This document shows, piece after piece, positions 60,545-64,000 of a stretch of DNA of 64,000 bases; the stretch's first letter is position 1, and each line of letters starts with the position of its first letter. The position numbers and the translations under genes are program-made. The notes under the pieces are model-generated. The model saw only the letters and a program-made list of their open reading frames with translations, did not search any database and had not been told where the DNA came from. The stretch is taken from contig ML662465.1 in assembly GCA_007570785.1 (NCBI GenBank), positions 4,909,902-4,973,901 of the forward strand. The letters run 5' to 3'. Origin of the DNA: Antilocapra americana (taxonomy: Eukaryota; Chordata; Mammalia; Artiodactyla; Antilocapridae).

Positions 60545-61790
60545 CTTTCCATATCATCCAAATTCCTACCAATACCATTCTTTTCTCTTTACTATTATAT
60601 GGCATCATTTGCACTTTAAACTTTCATCGATGTGTAATTTTTTTGTATCTGAAATGACATGGGAATTTAGCTTGCCATTTTTTTCCCAAATAGGTAATCA
60701 ATTGTGACAGCATCTTTTATTGAATAATTCATCCCCTCATCACTGATTTCAAAAGCCAACCTAATTAAATACTAAATGATTATATACACTGGGGTCTGTC
60801 TTTGGGCCTGCAGTTCTGTTCCACTGATCTGTCTTATAATAAAGCAATATGGGATTTAATTATAGTAGCTTTATAATATGTTATATCTTGGCAGGGCAAG
60901 TCCTCTCTCATTATCCTTATTTTCAACATTCTCTTGGCAATCATTGCAAGATCCAAGTGAACTTTAGAATCAGTTTATCAAGCTTTTAAAAATGCCAATG
61001 GAATTTTTATTGAAATTTTACTCAATCAACTCCCTACCCTCACTCCCAGAAAAAAATTCATTGGGACTTTGATAATTGACACTTGCATAACAATGAGTAC
61101 TTCTATCAGGAATAGAGTGCCCCCTTGTTAAAATTTTATTTTATGTCTCCCAGTAAAGTATTTAATTTTTATTTAATTTTCTCTATGCATGTGTGCATGC
61201 TAAGTTGCTTCAGTCATGTCCAATTATTTGCAACCCTATGGATTCTGTAGCCCTCCAGTCTCCTCTGTCCATGGAATTCTCCACGCAAGAATACTAGAGT
61301 GGGTTGCCATAACCTCCAGCAGATCTTCCCAATCCAGGGATCAAACCTATATCTCTATGTCTCCTGCACTGGCAGCTGGGTTCTTTACCACTAGCATCAC
61401 CTGGGAAGCCCAATTTTCTCCATAGGCCTATATATTTCTAACTTAGTATTATCTGAGAAGTCCTACTTCTCTGCTATTGTGATTTTGACATCTTTTCCAT
61501 TTTGTTTGCCAAGTGGTTATCATTTACAAATAGGAAAGCAATAAATTTTCGGTGTATTTATTTTCTAAGTATTTTTAAAATTCATGAGAGTTGCTGTGGG
61601 ATTTCAGTTGCTTCCTTTGAGTTTTGTAGGTAGAGAATCACATTATCCCCAGTAATAACATTTTTCTTTCCTCCTCCCTGATAGATATGCCTCTTGTGTT
61701 TCCCTTTATATGTCCATATGTAGAAATTCCAGAACAATGTGGAATAAAAGAGATGATGAGCAAAGAGTCCTGTCCCGCTTGGAGCTTTTA
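60545..61790 (-). mobile_element. Ancient L1 ORF2 region, antisense, split by a Bov-tA
   Basis: Diverged antisense L1: ctgtcttataataaagcaat, cttggcaatcattgcaagat, caatggaatttttattgaaa, then after the SINE tttgtaggtagagaatcaca and ccccagtaataacatttttc. Open frames here are chance products. Confidence 0.75.
61187..61411 (-). repeat. Bov-tA SINE inserted in L1
   Basis: Antisense copy (ttcagtcatgtccaattatt, agggatcaaacctatatctc, tagcatcacctgggaagccc) with a 12-bp duplication with one mismatch: aattttctctat at 61175-61186 and aattttctccat at 61412-61423. Confidence 0.93.
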
Positions 61791-62144
61791 CTAGCTTTAT
61801 TTCTCCCTCATGCTCTTCTCAATCTAACTTTGGGAATTTATATTTTCCTTTGCAATTATCCACAGTGTTCTTCTCCGTGTGTTTCAACTGCATCATCTTA
61901 TCTGGGATGGTGCCATGCCCTTTCTCAAGCTTTCCTCTATTTTATTGTTGGGGAGTCTCTTTTTATTTTTTTCAGAGGTTTATCTTCCTTAGGGTCCATT
62001 TTATTATTCTTTCATTTTAAAGAAGCAAATGATGGATATATTTCTCAATTCTACTGTTTTTTTCTTACTTGACTGTTAGTTTTACTTTTATTTGTCCTCT
62101 TTGTTTTACTTGTACTTGTTCTTGTATTATTTATTGGGTTGCAA

Positions 62145-62390
62145 GTATGAATTCTGGAGTCAGATGGCCAGGTTTCGATGCTGCTTTCATCATTTGCAAA
62201 CTATAATGTTTGGGCACATTATCTTATCTACCTGTGCTTCAGTTTTCTTTGTGAAAAATGATGGTGATAATAGTAATAATACTCATATCACAGCAGTGTT
62301 GTCAGAATTAAATGAGATAATCCATGCTCAGAACTGAGCCTAACATATGAGTATGCAACAAATGTCTCCTGCTACTATTCATTATTCATT
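62145..62390 (+). repeat. MIR SINE
   Basis: Sense MIR: gagtcagatggccaggtttc, ctgtgcttcagttttctttg, aatgatggtgataatagtaa and gaattaaatgagataatcca. Confidence 0.8.
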
Positions 62391-63550
62391 TTAAAGCTTC
62401 TTGAATTGACTGCTCAGTTAATTTCCTCCCGCTCTTCTTCATTAAAAATTTAACATTTTAAGGCTAAAAACTTTCAAGCACAGCTTTGGCCACACCCTAT
62501 GTTTTATACTGCCATCATTGCTGTTAAGTTTCTAACTGGCCTATTACTGAAGTTTTCACTTCTCCCTTAACCCAAAAATGTTTAGGAAAGTTCCTCTCCC
62601 CCAAGCTCACCATTGATAAACAATTACTTGAGTCTAGAGCCCTTCTTCAAAATATCTAAAATATCAGTTATGATCTTATCCATCCTTACTCTCTTTGAGA
62701 GAATCTCATCTCTAGCTTCCTAGTGTCTACCACATGTCCTGGCACATATTGAGCAAATAAATATTCAGTGAATGAATCAAGAAAGAATGGGCACTATCAG
62801 CCACACAAAAAGAAGAAAATCCAATCAACCTAATGCTAGCTATAGCTCCCGGCTGGCCTTCCACATTCTACCACCACGGTCAAGGGTAGGACCACATCAG
62901 TCATTGACAAGGTCTCTCCTGGCAGCCTTCCAATTAGCCACAAAAACAAACAATCTATGTCTACCTGGGTGGACTCAGCATGCCAAGGAACTTGGCTATA
63001 CCCCAGCATGCTCTACAGAGAAGCTGGGAATCGGCCGAAAAGTTGATGAGCTTCTCGTGCAGGTACTTACTTCACACAGCGTGTTTCTAAAAAGTTCTGC
63101 AAATCAAGTTTCCCATTAACTAAAACACTTCAAAGAAAAGGAGTAGGGCTTAGGCTATTTAAAGAAACAAACTAAATCCTTTTGTGATACAAATAAACAC
63201 CCCCTCATTTCTGTTTGGCAAATTCAGGGTAAGACTAGCTTTTCTTAAATAAGAGCCAACATTCACAGAAACTGCTGAAACACGTACCAGGTCCTGCTTT
63301 CAAGCAGGTACCTGGTAAGAACCAAGAATTCCTAGAGGCTTCACGGCTTTTGAAACAACTCCTTGCTCTGTAGAGGTTAGAAGCCTGCAGCCTACAGCCT
63401 TCTGAATCTAACCAGTAGTCATGCTTTATTAGGACTAGATGATGCAGTCTCAAACCCAAACGTATATGAACCAGACAAACACTGAAAATGTCTGAGTGTC
63501 AGGTGGGAGAATGTATGCAAGACCTATTTTAAAAGGGGAAACTGCTGGAC

Positions 63551-63822
63551 ATCCCTGGTGGCTCAGTGGTAAAGAATCCGCCTGCCAAGGCAGGAGACAA
63601 GAGTTCCATCCCTGGTCTGGGAAGATCCTACATGCTGCAGGGCAACTAGATCCACACGCCACAGCTACTGAGCCTGTGCTCTAGAGCCCACGCCCTGCAA
63701 CAAGAGAAGCCACTGCCATGAGAAGCCCATACATCACAGCTAAAGAGTAGCCACCACTCGCTGCAACCAGAGCAAAGTCAGCACAGCAATGAAGAGCCAG
63801 CAGAGCCATAAATAAATAAACG
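63551..63822 (+). repeat. CHR-type SINE, long form
   Basis: Starts acatccctggtggctcagtg, then gcaggagacaagagttccat, gagcctgtgctctagagccc, gcaacaagagaagccactgc, tcgctgcaaccagagcaaag and an ataaataaataaa tail. Confidence 0.93.
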
Positions 63823-64000
63823 GAGTTTTTAGAACAAGGGGCAGGGAACTGCTACTTGACTCCTGCAGAGAAAGAGATCAACGTTCCAAGAACCATTTAT
63901 CTCCAATCCTCCCGTTACATTAAAATCATGAGGGTCATAGGCCTATAGGTAGAATAACATCTTCCCCCAACTGCACCAAAGATGTCCACGTCCTAATCCC

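Larger units (their letters stand above)
57135..64000 (-). other. PRKCB: PRKCB intron 2, 3' end (rest outside the window)
   Basis: This is the intron upstream of exon 3. I looked for the short exon 2, which would encode GFGKQGFQCQ on the minus strand, and did not find it, so it lies beyond 64000. Stretches without a recognised feature: 57216-57474, 58251-58796, 58918-59789, 60021-60544, 61791-62144, 62391-63550 and 63823-64000. A MIR-like fragment may lie at 57475-57540. Much of 58-62 kb is AT-rich and probably very old L1. Confidence 0.88.

Overview
The window is nuclear DNA from a ruminant, most likely a bovid. Two things show this. It is dense with repeats found only in ruminants or cetartiodactyls (BovB/RTE LINE fragments, Bov-tA and BovA2 SINEs, CHR-type tRNA-derived SINEs, L1 tails of the cattle/sheep type). 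It also carries three spliced exons of a conventional mammalian protein kinase C. Cattle, sheep and goat cannot be told apart from the sequence alone.

The only protein-coding gene I can support is PRKCB (protein kinase C beta), on the minus strand. Exon 3 (57052-57134, 83 bp), exon 4 (25362-25473, 112 bp) and exon 5 (23868-23996, 129 bp) join in frame. Together they encode the second half of the C1A zinc finger, all of C1B and the first strand of C2. All six splice sites at their edges are canonical. The window runs from inside intron 5 (1-23867), through intron 4 (1,365 bp) and intron 3 (31,578 bp), into intron 2 (57135-64000). Exons 2 and 6 and all promoter exons lie outside. The exon numbers follow my recollection of the human gene.

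Region by region: 1-22.8 kb is intron 5, with SINEs, BovB copies in both orientations, and a repeat-free block near 5.1 kb holding two perfect octamer motifs one helical turn apart. From 22.8 to 26.2 kb there is a SINE-free zone with exons 5 and 4, and exon 5 sits inside a CpG island. From 26.2 to 57 kb, intron 3 holds stacked SINE insertions, an LTR-like element, a 5'-inverted L1, a mariner MITE, two MLT1 LTRs and a repeat-free candidate regulatory block near 35.7-36.2 kb. From 57.1 to 64 kb is the end of intron 2, which closes with an unusually long pyrimidine tract (read on the gene strand) and is otherwise mostly old antisense L1.

I found no new gene system. The best leads are the intragenic CpG island, the tandem octamer pair, the 14-bp perfect inverted repeat carrying CACGCCC boxes beside an LTR, a template-switch hairpin in a BovB copy, and two places where SINEs landed repeatedly on the same target site.
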